Positions 7,692 through 16,390 of a stretch of 64,000 nucleotides of DNA are shown here, in pieces. The notes under the pieces are model-generated. The model was not told the DNA's origin. It ran no database searches and saw only the letters and a list, made by a program, of their open reading frames with translations. Each line of letters begins with the position of its first letter. The first letter of the stretch is position 1. The translations under genes were made by a program, and so were the position numbers. The stretch comes from Phenylobacterium haematophilum. Its GTDB lineage: Bacteria; Pseudomonadota; Alphaproteobacteria; Caulobacterales; Caulobacteraceae. The DNA lies in assembly GCF_014196295.1 (NCBI RefSeq), contig NZ_JACIDK010000002.1, forward strand, positions 124,001 through 188,000, in the 5' to 3' direction.

Positions 7692-7946
7692 CGCCGGTAC
7701 CGATCGCAAAGGGGCGTAGCATGGCGAAGACCAGGCAGCAGAATGTGACTTTGGGGGCTTCAGAAGGCAGGCGGGGGAGGCGATGGCAAGATAAAAGCGC
7801 CGCCGTCGGCCGGGGCGCATGTGGTTGGTTGGACAGAAGAATTTGCGCCGTCTCACGCAAGGGTGTGCCGTCGCTTGCCCCGAAAATCTCAAGAAGTTCA
7901 AAGCTGGCCGCGCCGTCGCCGCCCTTCAGCAGAGCATCGTGAGCAT
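7692..7946 (+). other. Gap before relaxase, candidate oriT region
   Basis: This 255-bp gap is AT-richer in patches and has no convincing gene; a possible 84-codon frame from 7688 is basic and unlike any known family. A small dyad (gcaag 7857-7861, cttgc 7874-7878) lies about 70 bp before the relaxase start. In related systems oriT often lies directly upstream of the relaxase gene, so this is the best oriT candidate, but no known nic consensus was recognised. Confidence 0.3.
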
Positions 7947-9701
7947 ATGGACCGCGATGACCGCGAGTTCCGGGTCCGGCCGGGAAAGAGCCGGGACAAG
8001 GGTGCGGGCGCGGCCCGAAAAGGCCAGAAGCTGGCCGCCCAGGTCAAGCGGGCGGCGATGCGGGCCGGTTACACGCTTCGCAGCGCTGGCGGCAAGCGAA
8101 GCAGCGGGACAGGCCATCGCGGCCGCGGCCGGGCGGCGGCCTTCGCCGGGCGGCGCGCGCCTGGTCAGCGGCGCGTCGTCATCATGGCCCGCGTGGTGCG
8201 CCACACCGGCGCGCGGTTCAGATCCGCGCCGATCGCGCGGCACATCGCCTATCTCGAGCGCGACGGCGTCACCCGCGACGGCCGGGACGCCGCCATGTTC
8301 GATGGCCAATCGGAGACTGCCGACCGCGACGCCTTCGCCGAGCGCTGCGAGGGCGATCGCCACCACTTCCGCTTCATCGTCTCGCCGGAGGATGCGAGCG
8401 AGATGCAGGACCTGCGCGCCTTCACGCGCGAGCTGGTGGGCGACATGGCGCGCGATCTCGGCACTGAGCTGGACTGGGTCGCGGTCGACCACTGGAACAC
8501 CGACAATCCGCACATCCATGTGCTGGTGCGCGGCCGCACGGCGGACGGTGCCGACCTCGTAATAGACCGCGACTACATCAAGGAGGGCATGCGCGACCGC
8601 GCCGAGCAGCGCGTCACTCTCGAGCTGGGCCCGCGCAGCGAGCAGGAGATCCGGCGCGCCCTGTCCCGCGAAGTTAGCGCCGGTCGCTGGACCAGCCTCG
8701 ATCGCAACTTGCAGCGGCTCGCCGACGACGGCGGCGGCATCGTCAATCTCCAGCCGGCGCCGGGCGAAAGCGATCCGAGCCGAAGGACACTCATGCTCGG
8801 CCGCGCCAGCCAGCTCGAACGGCTCGGCCTCGCCGACCGGGTCGCGCCCGCTTGCTGGACCTTGAAGCCTGAAATGGAGTCCACTCTGCGCGACCTGGCG
8901 GTCCGCAACGACATCATCAAGTCGATGCACCGGGCGTTCGTGGGCACTGGGCGCGCGCCTGATCCTGCGCGCTTCGCCCTGCATCAGGGTACGCCGTCCG
9001 ATCCCGTCCTGGGCCGGCTGACGGGGCGTGGCCTGCATGACGAACTGACCGGTTCGGCATTTGCGGTGATCGAGGGCGTCGACGGGCGCACCCATCACCT
9101 GACATTCACCGACCTGGAGATGACCGGCGATGCGAGACCCGGCGCGATCGTCGAGCTGCGGTCGTGGGAGGATGTAAAGGGACAGACGCGCCTGTCGCTG
9201 GCCACCCGATCGGACCTGCCGATCGAGGCGCAAGTCACCGCGCGCGGCGCGACATGGTTGGACCGGCAACTCGTGGCCCGCGAGCCCATCGCGACCGGCG
9301 CGGCGTTCGGCGCGGAACTGCGCGAAGCGATGGCGGCGCGGGTCGATCATCTCGCAACCGAGGGCCTGGCGCGGCGGCAGGGTCAGGCGGTGATCTTCGC
9401 CCGTGACCTCCTCGACACCCTGGGCCGGCGTGAACTCGCGGACGCGACCCAAGCGATCGCCGCGCGCACCGGATTGGCGCACCGGCCTTCCGCGCCGGGC
9501 GAGTATGTGACGGGTACTTATCGGGAGCGGGTCACCCTTGCATCCGGGCGCTTCGCGATGATCGATGACGGGCTCGGCTTCCAGCTCGTGCCCTGGAGGC
9601 CCGCGCTCGACCAACACCTTGGCAAACAGGTGACAGGCGCATTGACACAGAGCGGCGGGATCGAGTGGCAGATTGGTCGTCAGCGCGGGTTGGGGATCTA
9701 G
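7947..9701 (+). CDS. VirD2-type relaxase with DUF3363 domain
   Basis: A 584-aa relaxase. The basic N-terminus (MDRDDREFRVRPGKSRDK) is followed by the relaxase core: the probable nicking tyrosine Tyr102 in HIAYLERDGV, HHFRFIVSPED at 139-149, and the metal-binding motif NPHIHVLVRG (His189, His191). The C-terminal half is the DUF3363 region. It nicks oriT, stays bound to the 5' end, and is delivered with the strand by TraG and the Trb channel. ATG at 7947 is chosen because the family begins there; the longer frame is unlike relatives. Confidence 0.9.
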   Translation: MDRDDREFRVRPGKSRDKGAGAARKGQKLAAQVKRAAMRAGYTLRSAGGKRSSGTGHRGRGRAAAFAGRRAPGQRRVVIMARVVRHTGARFRSAPIARHIAYLERDGVTRDGRDAAMFDGQSETADRDAFAERCEGDRHHFRFIVSPEDASEMQDLRAFTRELVGDMARDLGTELDWVAVDHWNTDNPHIHVLVRGRTADGADLVIDRDYIKEGMRDRAEQRVTLELGPRSEQEIRRALSREVSAGRWTSLDRNLQRLADDGGGIVNLQPAPGESDPSRRTLMLGRASQLERLGLADRVAPACWTLKPEMESTLRDLAVRNDIIKSMHRAFVGTGRAPDPARFALHQGTPSDPVLGRLTGRGLHDELTGSAFAVIEGVDGRTHHLTFTDLEMTGDARPGAIVELRSWEDVKGQTRLSLATRSDLPIEAQVTARGATWLDRQLVAREPIATGAAFGAELREAMAARVDHLATEGLARRQGQAVIFARDLLDTLGRRELADATQAIAARTGLAHRPSAPGEYVTGTYRERVTLASGRFAMIDDGLGFQLVPWRPALDQHLGKQVTGALTQSGGIEWQIGRQRGLGI

Positions 9702-9833
9702 TTCGAGCGCGGGGGAACGGGCTCAGAACAGTAACACTGGAGCTCTTGCTGTGGGCAGGCCCCACGTCGAAACCCGAACCATTCCGTCGATCGTGAGCAT
9801 GGCGTCCCCCGCCTGTGGCCTACCGTCTCGGAA

Positions 9834-9867
9834 CCGCTATGACGCCTTTCCAGCCCCCGCTATGACG
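9834..9867 (+). repeat. Pair of 11-bp direct repeats
   Basis: The sequence ccgctatgacg occurs at 9834-9844 and 9857-9867, a 23-bp period, in the gap between relaxase and the flavin reductase gene. The placement about 55 bp before the TTG start suggests a regulator-binding site for the cargo gene, though chance is possible. Confidence 0.3.
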
Positions 9868-9920
9868 ATAACTCGGCGCCTCCAGCACGAGGGCCCAAGG
9901 ACGCTACGCGGAGGGCGAAG

Positions 9921-10463
9921 TTGAAGGATCTGCCAGTCGAGATGGTGTTCACCCTGCTCGAACGGGGACCGGTCACCTTGGTCACCACCGGCGATGCGCA
10001 AGCCGACAACGTGATGACGGTGACCTGGACGATGGTGCTCGACTACCGGGGCCGGTTCGCGATCACGACGGGGCCCTGGAACCACTCATTCAAGGCCCTG
10101 ACCCGGTCACGGGAATGCGTCGTCGCAATCCCGGGAACTGATCTGCTCGACGCCGCCGTCGAGATCGGCGTGTGCACGGGCGCCAGCACGGACAAATTCG
10201 CCAAACTGTCACTTGCGCGTAGGCCTGCTGATCACGTCGCCGCTCCGTTGATCGAAGCCTGCATCGCCAATATCGAGTGTCGCGTCCTCGAGATCATCGA
10301 GCCACACAACATCATCATCCTGGAGGCGGTCGCCGCGCACGTGCGTGACAACTGGCAGGCTGAGCGCATGCTTCATGCTGTCGGCGACGGGACATTCGTT
10401 GCGGACGGCGAGGGCTTCGACCGGCGCGCCGCCATGCAGGCGAAATTGCCGCCGGGGATCTAG
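9921..10463 (+). CDS. Flavin reductase-like FMN-binding protein
   Basis: A 180-aa protein of the flavin reductase/DIM6-NTAB split-barrel family. Typical stretches are GPVTLVTTGDAQADNVMTVT, then WTMVLDYRGRFAIT, and CTGASTDKFAKLSL. Such proteins bind FMN and may supply reduced flavin or carry out FMN-dependent redox reactions. The start is TTG at 9921, supported by GGAGG seven bases upstream. It converges with the FAD oxidoreductase gene and shares its CTAG stop tetranucleotide, suggesting a flavin-related cargo module. The substrate is unknown. Confidence 0.75.
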   Translation: MKDLPVEMVFTLLERGPVTLVTTGDAQADNVMTVTWTMVLDYRGRFAITTGPWNHSFKALTRSRECVVAIPGTDLLDAAVEIGVCTGASTDKFAKLSLARRPADHVAAPLIEACIANIECRVLEIIEPHNIIILEAVAAHVRDNWQAERMLHAVGDGTFVADGEGFDRRAAMQAKLPPGI

Positions 10464-11770
10464 GTCCCCGACTCGCTCGTTGTCGAGCTGCCGTCACAGC
10501 AGAACCGATACGCTGACCTGGCAGCGCAATAGGCGCTCGCGGCGGCCGCGTCCGCAAGCATGCCTGTATCACCCACCCAATCGCCCGCGAGATAGACGCC
10601 GGGACTGTCGGTCAACGTGACCTTTGCACGCGTCCCGCCGTTCTCGAACCGCGGGAAATCGAACGCCACCGTCGCACCCGACAGCCTCTGCTCATGCACG
10701 ACGGCGCTTCGCCAGCCAGGCTGCAGACTGTCGGCCATCCCTTCAATGCGGGCGAACAAATCCGGATTGGCCTGCTCGCCGGGTCGGAGGTAATGCGCCA
10801 CGTGAACGAGCGCGCCGCCGGTCGGCGCCAATGCGGCGCGATCGGAATGGACCGATAGGTAGGTCGGCTCATCGAACCCGAGCGCGAATGTCGCCTCAGG
10901 ATTAGGGAGCTGCGACAAGGCAAGATCGAGAGACATCAGACGAACAGGGCAGGTCGCCGCCACGGCCGCCGTCAGATTCTGAGACGTCGGCAGCATTTTT
11001 TGCGCCGCATGGGGCGGCACAGCTAGGATCGCCGCCGAAAAGGTTCGGACCGATCCGCTTCTGGCCTCTACCCGGATCGAACCGTCATCAGCGCGATTCA
11101 GGCTGGAAACGCGGTCCCCTGTTTTGATGGTCACCCCGGCCTGACTCGTGCGCAGCGTCAGCCCCTCCACCAAAGTGCGCCAACCGCCGTCGACATAGAT
11201 TGTCCCTGCAAAGCTCAGGCGGAGTTGATCGAGCGCGGCTTTCCCGTCGATCTCGTCAAGCCCGTCGACATAGGTCGAGAGCCTGACGAGTGCGGCGATG
11301 ACCATCGCGGCTCGCGCTGGCAGGCCGTTCAACGCCTCTCGCAGTGAGACGCCAACGCCGAGATGAGCGTCGTTCGCCATGTCCGTGAAGAACGCGGCAA
11401 GCGCCTGACTGTCGGCGGCGTCGAGAGGGTCATGTGATCGTCCGGTCCGCCGAAGAGGAAACGGGTGAGCGGCGCCGCTCCAGACCGCGAGGCCGTTCGG
11501 CAAGTCCGGTCCGCGACCCGACACCTTCACATCGAAGTCCGCAAGCGCCGCGCAAAGGGCGCCTGCCAGATAGAGCGCATGCGGTCCCTGGTTCAGATAG
11601 AACCCTTCCAGCTCACGGGTCTGGGCTCGCCCGCCGAGCTTCGGTGTCGCCTCGTACAGTGTCGGGCTCCCACCAAGGCGCGCGACTTCGAGCGCTGCGA
11701 TCATGCCAGCGATTCCGCCTCCGATGACGGCGATTTCAGGCTTGCCCATTTCCATCTCCATTCCGGACAA
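10460..11770 (-). CDS. FAD-dependent amine-oxidase-type oxidoreductase
   Basis: A 436-aa flavoprotein. The dinucleotide-binding motif is IAVIGGGIAGMIAA (GxGxxG at residues 17-22), with the matching acidic residue in LYEATPKLGGRAQT. Near the C-terminus, SPGVYLAGDWVGDTGMLADA is the second FAD contact typical of the phytoene desaturase/protoporphyrinogen oxidase/MAO superfamily. It is soluble; the substrate cannot be told. Several in-frame ATG codons lie in the first eight residues. It is divergent from the Rrf2 gene with a nested dyad between them, so it is probably controlled by that regulator. Confidence 0.8.
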   Translation of the reverse strand: MSGMEMEMGKPEIAVIGGGIAGMIAALEVARLGGSPTLYEATPKLGGRAQTRELEGFYLNQGPHALYLAGALCAALADFDVKVSGRGPDLPNGLAVWSGAAHPFPLRRTGRSHDPLDAADSQALAAFFTDMANDAHLGVGVSLREALNGLPARAAMVIAALVRLSTYVDGLDEIDGKAALDQLRLSFAGTIYVDGGWRTLVEGLTLRTSQAGVTIKTGDRVSSLNRADDGSIRVEARSGSVRTFSAAILAVPPHAAQKMLPTSQNLTAAVAATCPVRLMSLDLALSQLPNPEATFALGFDEPTYLSVHSDRAALAPTGGALVHVAHYLRPGEQANPDLFARIEGMADSLQPGWRSAVVHEQRLSGATVAFDFPRFENGGTRAKVTLTDSPGVYLAGDWVGDTGMLADAAAASAYCAARSAYRFCCDGSSTTSESGT

Positions 11771-11805
11771 TTTGTATCCGGTTTAATCCGGATGCTAAAT
11801 GTCCG
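11763..11805. promoter_or_regulatory. Nested dyads in the FAD oxidase / Rrf2 divergent region
   Basis: An inner dyad, atccgg (11776-11781) and ccggat (11788-11793), is enclosed by an outer near-dyad, cggacaattt (11763-11772) and aaatgtccg (11797-11805). Both start codons lie in or beside it, so a bound protein would block both genes. The Rrf2 protein is the obvious candidate. Confidence 0.5.
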
Positions 11806-12308
11806 CAATGAAGGCGAGTCAGGGTCTGGAGTGGGCGGCGCATGCGTGCGCCTTGCTCGGCGCGTTGCCGGAGGGAGCATGCCTCAGCGGCGCTAGCTTG
11901 GCCGCCTTTCATGAACTGCCGCCGGCTTACATGGCGAAACATCTGCAGGCTCTTTCCCGAGCCGGCCTGCTTGACGCTGTTCGGGGCATTCAAGGCGGGT
12001 ATCGTCTGGCGCGCGATCCCGGTGCGATCACACTCTGGGACGTGGAGGCGGCGATCGCCGGTTCGGAGCCGCGCTTCGAGTGTCGTAACATTCGGGCCCG
12101 AGGCCCTTGCGCCGTGTCAATCGACCCATCCGGGCCAGCGTGCGAAATCGCCTGCGCCTTCGCTCTTGCCGAACAGGCCTATCGGGCGTCGTTGAAGCAG
12201 ACGACGATCGCCAACATCACGCGCAGCGTCGCTGCTCGACGGCGTACGGTCGGGGATTCATCGATTAAGGACTGGCTGAACGAGCACGCGACCCGGTTGG
12301 AGCGATAG
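11799..12308 (+). CDS. Rrf2-family transcriptional regulator with cysteine cluster
   Basis: A 169-aa Rrf2 protein. The winged HTH spans roughly residues 8-75 (AFHELPPAYMAKHLQALSRA, then GIQGGYRLARDPGAITLWDV). A cysteine group follows (CRNIRARGPC, then CEIAC, four cysteines in about 31 residues), which could hold an Fe-S cluster or sense thiol or nitrosative stress as in IscR and NsrR. It lies back to back with the FAD oxidoreductase gene. ATG at 11799 or 11808 are both possible. The regulator role is firm; the signal is inference. Confidence 0.85.
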   Translation: MSAMKASQGLEWAAHACALLGALPEGACLSGASLAAFHELPPAYMAKHLQALSRAGLLDAVRGIQGGYRLARDPGAITLWDVEAAIAGSEPRFECRNIRARGPCAVSIDPSGPACEIACAFALAEQAYRASLKQTTIANITRSVAARRRTVGDSSIKDWLNEHATRLER

Positions 12309-12464
12309 GATCGGCAGCCGCGCACAGGGCCATTGAAGGCAGCTCGGACGCACTACGCCAGACCCTGTTTTTCGACGCTGTATTACGAACCAGGCCTGGC
12401 TGAAACGATCAGGACTTGAACTTGGCCTCGACCATGTCCGACCTCCGCGTTCGAGGAGATCATC

Positions 12465-14441
12465 ATGTCGGCGACCAAGATCCTTTGGGGCCAACTGCTT
12501 GTCGTCGGCCTGATTGTTCTGGCCGGCGTCTGGGGCGCAACGCAGTGGACGGCGGCCGCGCTCGGACATCAAGCCCAGCTCGGGTCTCCCTGGTTTGAGA
12601 TCGTCGGATTCCGGATGTACCCGCCGCCAGCCTTCTTCTGGTGGTGGTTCTCATTCGACGCCTATGCCCCCGACATTTTTCTTACCGGAAGCTACATCGC
12701 AGTGTCCGGCGGCTTTGCCGCGATCGTCGTCGCGATCGCCATGTCCGTGTGGCGCGCCCGTGAAGCCAAGAATGCGCAAACCTACGGCTCCGCGCGATGG
12801 GCGACGGAACGCGAAGCGCGCAGAGCAGGGCTGCTTGGCGACGACGGCGTAGTTCTCGGCAAGTTCGGCCCCCGCTACCTTCGACACGATGGGCCGGAAC
12901 ACATTCTGTGCTTTGCACCGACGCGCAGCGGCAAGGGCGTCGGTCTGGTGGTGCCCTCGCTACTGACCTGGCCGGAAAGCTGCATCGTTCATGACATCAA
13001 GGGTGAGAACTGGGGGCTGACGGCAGGCTTCCGTTCCAGGATCGGCCGCGTGCTCCTGTTCGATCCGACCAACGCGCGGTCGGCCGCCTACAACCCGCTG
13101 CTTGAGGTGCGTCGGGGAGAGTGGGAGGTTCGTGACGTCCAGAATGTCGCGGACGTGCTCGTTGACCCGGAAGGGTCGCTCGAGAAGCGAAATCACTGGG
13201 AGAAAACCAGTCACGCGCTGCTGGTCGGCGCGATCCTGCACGTTCTCTACGCCGAACGTGACAAGACGCTCGCCGGCGTCGCCAGCTTCCTGTCCGATCC
13301 GCGGCGGCCGATCGAGGCCACACTCACTGCCATGATGTCGACGCCGCATCTGGGTGCAGCGGGCGTTCATCCCGTCGTCGCTTCGGCCGCGCGAGAGCTG
13401 CTCAACAAATCCGAGAACGAACGCTCGGGCGTGCTTTCGACCGCGATGTCGTTCCTCGGGCTCTACCGCGATCCGGTGGTGGCCCAGGTCACGCGGCATT
13501 GCGATTGGCGCATCGCCGATCTCGTCGATGGCGATCGCCCGGTCACGCTCTACCTCGTCGTCCCGCCCTCCGACATCAGCCGCACCAAGCCGCTCATCCG
13601 GTTGGTTCTAAATCAGGTCGGTCGCCGTCTGACAGAGGAGCTGGAATCGAAGACCCGACGTCGCCGCGTGCTTCTGATGCTGGACGAATTCCCGGCGTTG
13701 GGACGGCTGGACTTCTTCGAGTCCGCGCTCGCCTTCATGGCCGGCTATGGGCTCAAAAGCTTCCTGATCGCCCAGAGCCTTAATCAGATCGAGAAGGCCT
13801 ACGGTCCCAACAACGCGATCCTCGATAACTGCCATGTACGGGTCAGCTTCGCGACGAATGACGAGCGAACGGCAAAGCGCGTTTCCGACGCGCTCGGCAC
13901 CGCGACCGAGATGCGCGCCATGAAAAACTACGCCGGCCATCGCCTGTCGCCGTGGCTGGGCCATCTGATGGTCTCCAGGTCCGAGACGGCGCGACAGTTG
14001 CTGACTCCTGGCGAGGTGATGCAACTGCCGCCGACGGAAGAGATCGTCATGGTTTCGGGCGTCCAGCCGATCCGGGCTAGGAAGGCCCAGTACTATAAGG
14101 ATCCGCGTCTCACCTCCCGCATCGAAAAGCCCCCGGTCTTGTCGGCCAAGGGCGTTCGGACCGTGGATGACTGGAGCGGGCTGAAACCGATCACGGCTCT
14201 CCTTCGTGCAGCACCCCCAACCGCACCGGCCGACCCCGCCAACGGCGGAATTCGCAATGAACCGGAACTTCAGCGGCATGAGGACATCGTCACCAGGCCG
14301 GTTCGTCCGGAGCAAGAGTTCGCCTTCGACGACGACGCGGGATCTGACCTCGATAGCGCTAACAGCCGCCATCTGCAGCAGCAGATGCGCGACACCGCGC
14401 AGCGCGCCTCGCTCGATCCCGGTGACGGAATCAGCCTGTGA
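12465..14441 (+). CDS. traG: VirD4/TraG coupling ATPase
   Basis: A 658-aa type IV coupling protein. N-terminal membrane segments cover roughly residues 8-28 and 70-95. Walker A is APTRSGKGVG (151-160) and Walker B is VLLMLDEFPALGRLDF. The family motif KSFLIAQSLNQIEKAYG and a C-terminal polar tail also fit. It docks the relaxase-DNA complex to the mating channel at the inner membrane and drives DNA transfer. GAGGAG precedes the ATG at 12465. In related ICEs traG lies close to the relaxase gene; here three cargo genes intervene. Confidence 0.95.
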   Translation: MSATKILWGQLLVVGLIVLAGVWGATQWTAAALGHQAQLGSPWFEIVGFRMYPPPAFFWWWFSFDAYAPDIFLTGSYIAVSGGFAAIVVAIAMSVWRAREAKNAQTYGSARWATEREARRAGLLGDDGVVLGKFGPRYLRHDGPEHILCFAPTRSGKGVGLVVPSLLTWPESCIVHDIKGENWGLTAGFRSRIGRVLLFDPTNARSAAYNPLLEVRRGEWEVRDVQNVADVLVDPEGSLEKRNHWEKTSHALLVGAILHVLYAERDKTLAGVASFLSDPRRPIEATLTAMMSTPHLGAAGVHPVVASAARELLNKSENERSGVLSTAMSFLGLYRDPVVAQVTRHCDWRIADLVDGDRPVTLYLVVPPSDISRTKPLIRLVLNQVGRRLTEELESKTRRRRVLLMLDEFPALGRLDFFESALAFMAGYGLKSFLIAQSLNQIEKAYGPNNAILDNCHVRVSFATNDERTAKRVSDALGTATEMRAMKNYAGHRLSPWLGHLMVSRSETARQLLTPGEVMQLPPTEEIVMVSGVQPIRARKAQYYKDPRLTSRIEKPPVLSAKGVRTVDDWSGLKPITALLRAAPPTAPADPANGGIRNEPELQRHEDIVTRPVRPEQEFAFDDDAGSDLDSANSRHLQQQMRDTAQRASLDPGDGISL

Positions 14442-14878
14442 CCGCCAAGCGCATCAAGCACACGTTCCGGCTGCCGCCTGCGCTGTCTTCCCAGGTGGCG
14501 GACTACGCAAGCCGCAAACGCATAAGCCAGGCCCAGGTAGTAGAGATGGCGCTGGCCTCATTCCTTTCACCCGATGGATCGGAGCGGCTGGAAGCGGCGC
14601 TGGTCCGACGGCTAGACCGCTTGTCTCGTCAGGCGGATCGACTGGCCTGGAACCTCGATCTTGGCAATGAGGCCATCGCCTTGTTTGTCCGCTTCTGGCT
14701 GACCAATAACGCGCCACTGCCCGACACGGCGATGGCGGCGGCGCAAGCGATGGGACGCCAGCGCTACGAAGGGTTTGTCGACGCGCTGTCCCGGCGGATG
14801 GAGATTGGCCCCCGCCTCGGGGCGGAGCTGTCACAAGACGTTGCCGCACGCGACGGTCCGGACGAAGCCGGGAGCTGA
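14438..14878 (+). CDS. CopG-like ribbon-helix-helix protein
   Basis: A 146-aa protein with an N-terminal RHH domain (KRIKHTFRLPPALSSQVADY, then ISQAQVVEMALASFL) and a helical C-terminal extension (ALVRRLDRLSRQADRLAWNL). The GTG start overlaps the traG stop as GTGA. This gene regularly follows traG and precedes trbB in trb-type ICEs and may autoregulate the transfer operon. It is intact. Here a cupin and a nitrilase gene separate it from trbB. Confidence 0.8.
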   Translation: MTAKRIKHTFRLPPALSSQVADYASRKRISQAQVVEMALASFLSPDGSERLEAALVRRLDRLSRQADRLAWNLDLGNEAIALFVRFWLTNNAPLPDTAMAAAQAMGRQRYEGFVDALSRRMEIGPRLGAELSQDVAARDGPDEAGS

Positions 14879-15017
14879 CCCATTCTCAATTCCAGAACCG
14901 AAGGGCGCCTACTTCCCATAACGGGCGATGCTCTCTAATACATTTGGCGCAGTCGCCGAAAGGGACCGAGCCTTTGTCGAACGCCACGCGAGCGCGACTC
15001 CGCACAGTAGTCGTCTG

Positions 15018-15398
15018 ATGACCTTGCCGTCCGTGCATAACCCCGGCACGCCCCCTGCGGTCGTGGATCGCCAGTCCGCTCAGCACTACACATGGGGCGA
15101 TGGTAACGACGGCTGGCATCTCTCCAGGTCGTCGGATCTCAGCATCATCTATGAGCGCATGGCGCCCAATACCCAAGAGATCTCGCATCATCACGAAAGA
15201 GCGACACAGTACTTTCACGTCATAGAGGGCGTCTTGACGATGTGCGTCGGTGACGACCGCCTTGTTCTGCATGCAGGACAGGGCGTCTCGATTCTCCCGG
15301 GGGCCCGCCACCAGGCCCGCAATGAGACAAACGCCGCGATCGAGTTCTTGGTTGTGTCCGCGCCGCCGAGCCATGGTGATCGCGTGAATGCGGATTGA
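15018..15398 (+). CDS. Cupin-fold protein
   Basis: About 126 aa with one cupin barrel. Metal ligand motif 1 is EISHHHERATQYFHVIEG (two or three His plus Glu-like positions), and motif 2 is HAGQGVSILPGARHQARNE. Single-domain cupins of this size can be isomerases, dioxygenases or lyases; the substrate is unknown. ATG at 15018 begins MTLPSVHNPG and fits the family length, though an ATG at 14928 is in frame. The stop overlaps the nitrilase start, so the two are translated together and probably act in one pathway. Confidence 0.7.
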   Translation: MTLPSVHNPGTPPAVVDRQSAQHYTWGDGNDGWHLSRSSDLSIIYERMAPNTQEISHHHERATQYFHVIEGVLTMCVGDDRLVLHAGQGVSILPGARHQARNETNAAIEFLVVSAPPSHGDRVNAD

Positions 15399-16209
15399 GG
15401 CCGTTGATCGAATGGCATCGTCGCAGGCCAAGTCAGCATCACTTCAGCGCATAGCGTTCCTGCACCAGAGCCCCACCCCGTGCGACAGACAGGCCAACAT
15501 CCGTTCGATCGCCGCTGCGATCGGGAAAGCCGCCGATCACGGAGCACGCTGGGTGCTGACGCCGGAACTGGCAACGACGGGATACACCTTCGCGATTGAG
15601 TACGGCACGGATTGGATCGGCATCGAACACGACGCCGCCATCGAAGCCATCGTCGCCAAGGTGGCGGAAACGGATGTGACCCTATTTCTTGGCATGCCAG
15701 AAAGGGACCCGACGACGGGTGCGTTGTACAACACATTGCGGGTCATTGACCGTCATCATGGTTCGATCTGCACGCATCGAAAGATCAACGCGCTGCGGGT
15801 CGGCTCAGAGGCGTGGTCGTCAACGGGCTCGATCGCGACAGTTGCCGACCTTCCAGACTTCGGACCGGTCGGACTTCTGATCTGCGCAGACGCGTGCGCA
15901 ACCCGGATCGGAGAGGTCTTCAGGCGACGCGGCGTCCGGGCGATCGTATCCGCATCGAATTGGGCGGTCGGGGAATGGGGCCCGGCTGGCGAATGGGAGC
16001 GGCTTTCGCGACAAGCGGATATCCCGGTCTTCAACTGTAACAGGACCGGCCAGGACGCCGCGTTGTCGTTTGAAACCGCAGAGAGCGTGATCGCGTCCGG
16101 AGGGACACGTGTGATGTCGGTCGCCAGCGCCGATCCTATCATCATCTTCGCCGACTGGGATTTCGCCGCAGGCCAGTTGATAGGCTGGTTCTCTAGACGC
16201 CTTCGATAG
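15388..16209 (+). CDS. Carbon-nitrogen hydrolase (nitrilase superfamily)
   Basis: A 273-aa protein with the nitrilase catalytic triad: Glu60 in LTPELATTGYTF, Lys132 in CTHRKINALR, and Cys166 in LLICADACATR. The family hydrolyses nitriles, amides or carbamoyl groups; the branch here cannot be named. ATG at 15388 overlaps the cupin stop, and a second ATG at 15412 would remove a polar leader. Together with the cupin gene it forms a two-gene insert between the copG-like gene and trbB. It is cytosolic and predicted to be active. Confidence 0.85.
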   Translation: MRIEAVDRMASSQAKSASLQRIAFLHQSPTPCDRQANIRSIAAAIGKAADHGARWVLTPELATTGYTFAIEYGTDWIGIEHDAAIEAIVAKVAETDVTLFLGMPERDPTTGALYNTLRVIDRHHGSICTHRKINALRVGSEAWSSTGSIATVADLPDFGPVGLLICADACATRIGEVFRRRGVRAIVSASNWAVGEWGPAGEWERLSRQADIPVFNCNRTGQDAALSFETAESVIASGGTRVMSVASADPIIIFADWDFAAGQLIGWFSRRLR

Positions 16210-16390
16210 CCAGCCCGCATCGGCGCCCAATCGGCAAGGTAGCGCGAGCCAACCCCGCCGTCGCTTTGTCTTTCTGCGCTAGGCTACGCCGGCCGCAACA
16301 AGCTGTTGCGGATCGCATAAATGAGGTCCTCTTAGGAGCCCGCGAGCGCCGGCGCATGAAGCGTTGCGTCGCTATTCGAGGAAAGCGGGC

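Noticed and set aside
7688-7942. 84-codon frame overlapping the transglycosylase stop
   Set aside because: Basic, Ser/Arg-rich and without homology that I recognise; the interval looks more like a cis-acting region than a gene.
7926-9617. Long minus-strand ORF (563 codons) opposite the relaxase gene
   Set aside because: It is the mirror frame of a clear relaxase with metal-binding motifs; GC-rich DNA produces such shadows. No motif or family pattern is seen.
16210-16390. Possible extra small gene between nitrilase and trbB
   Set aside because: Frames here lack a start with a ribosome site and any recognisable sequence; the interval was left as the trbB leader.
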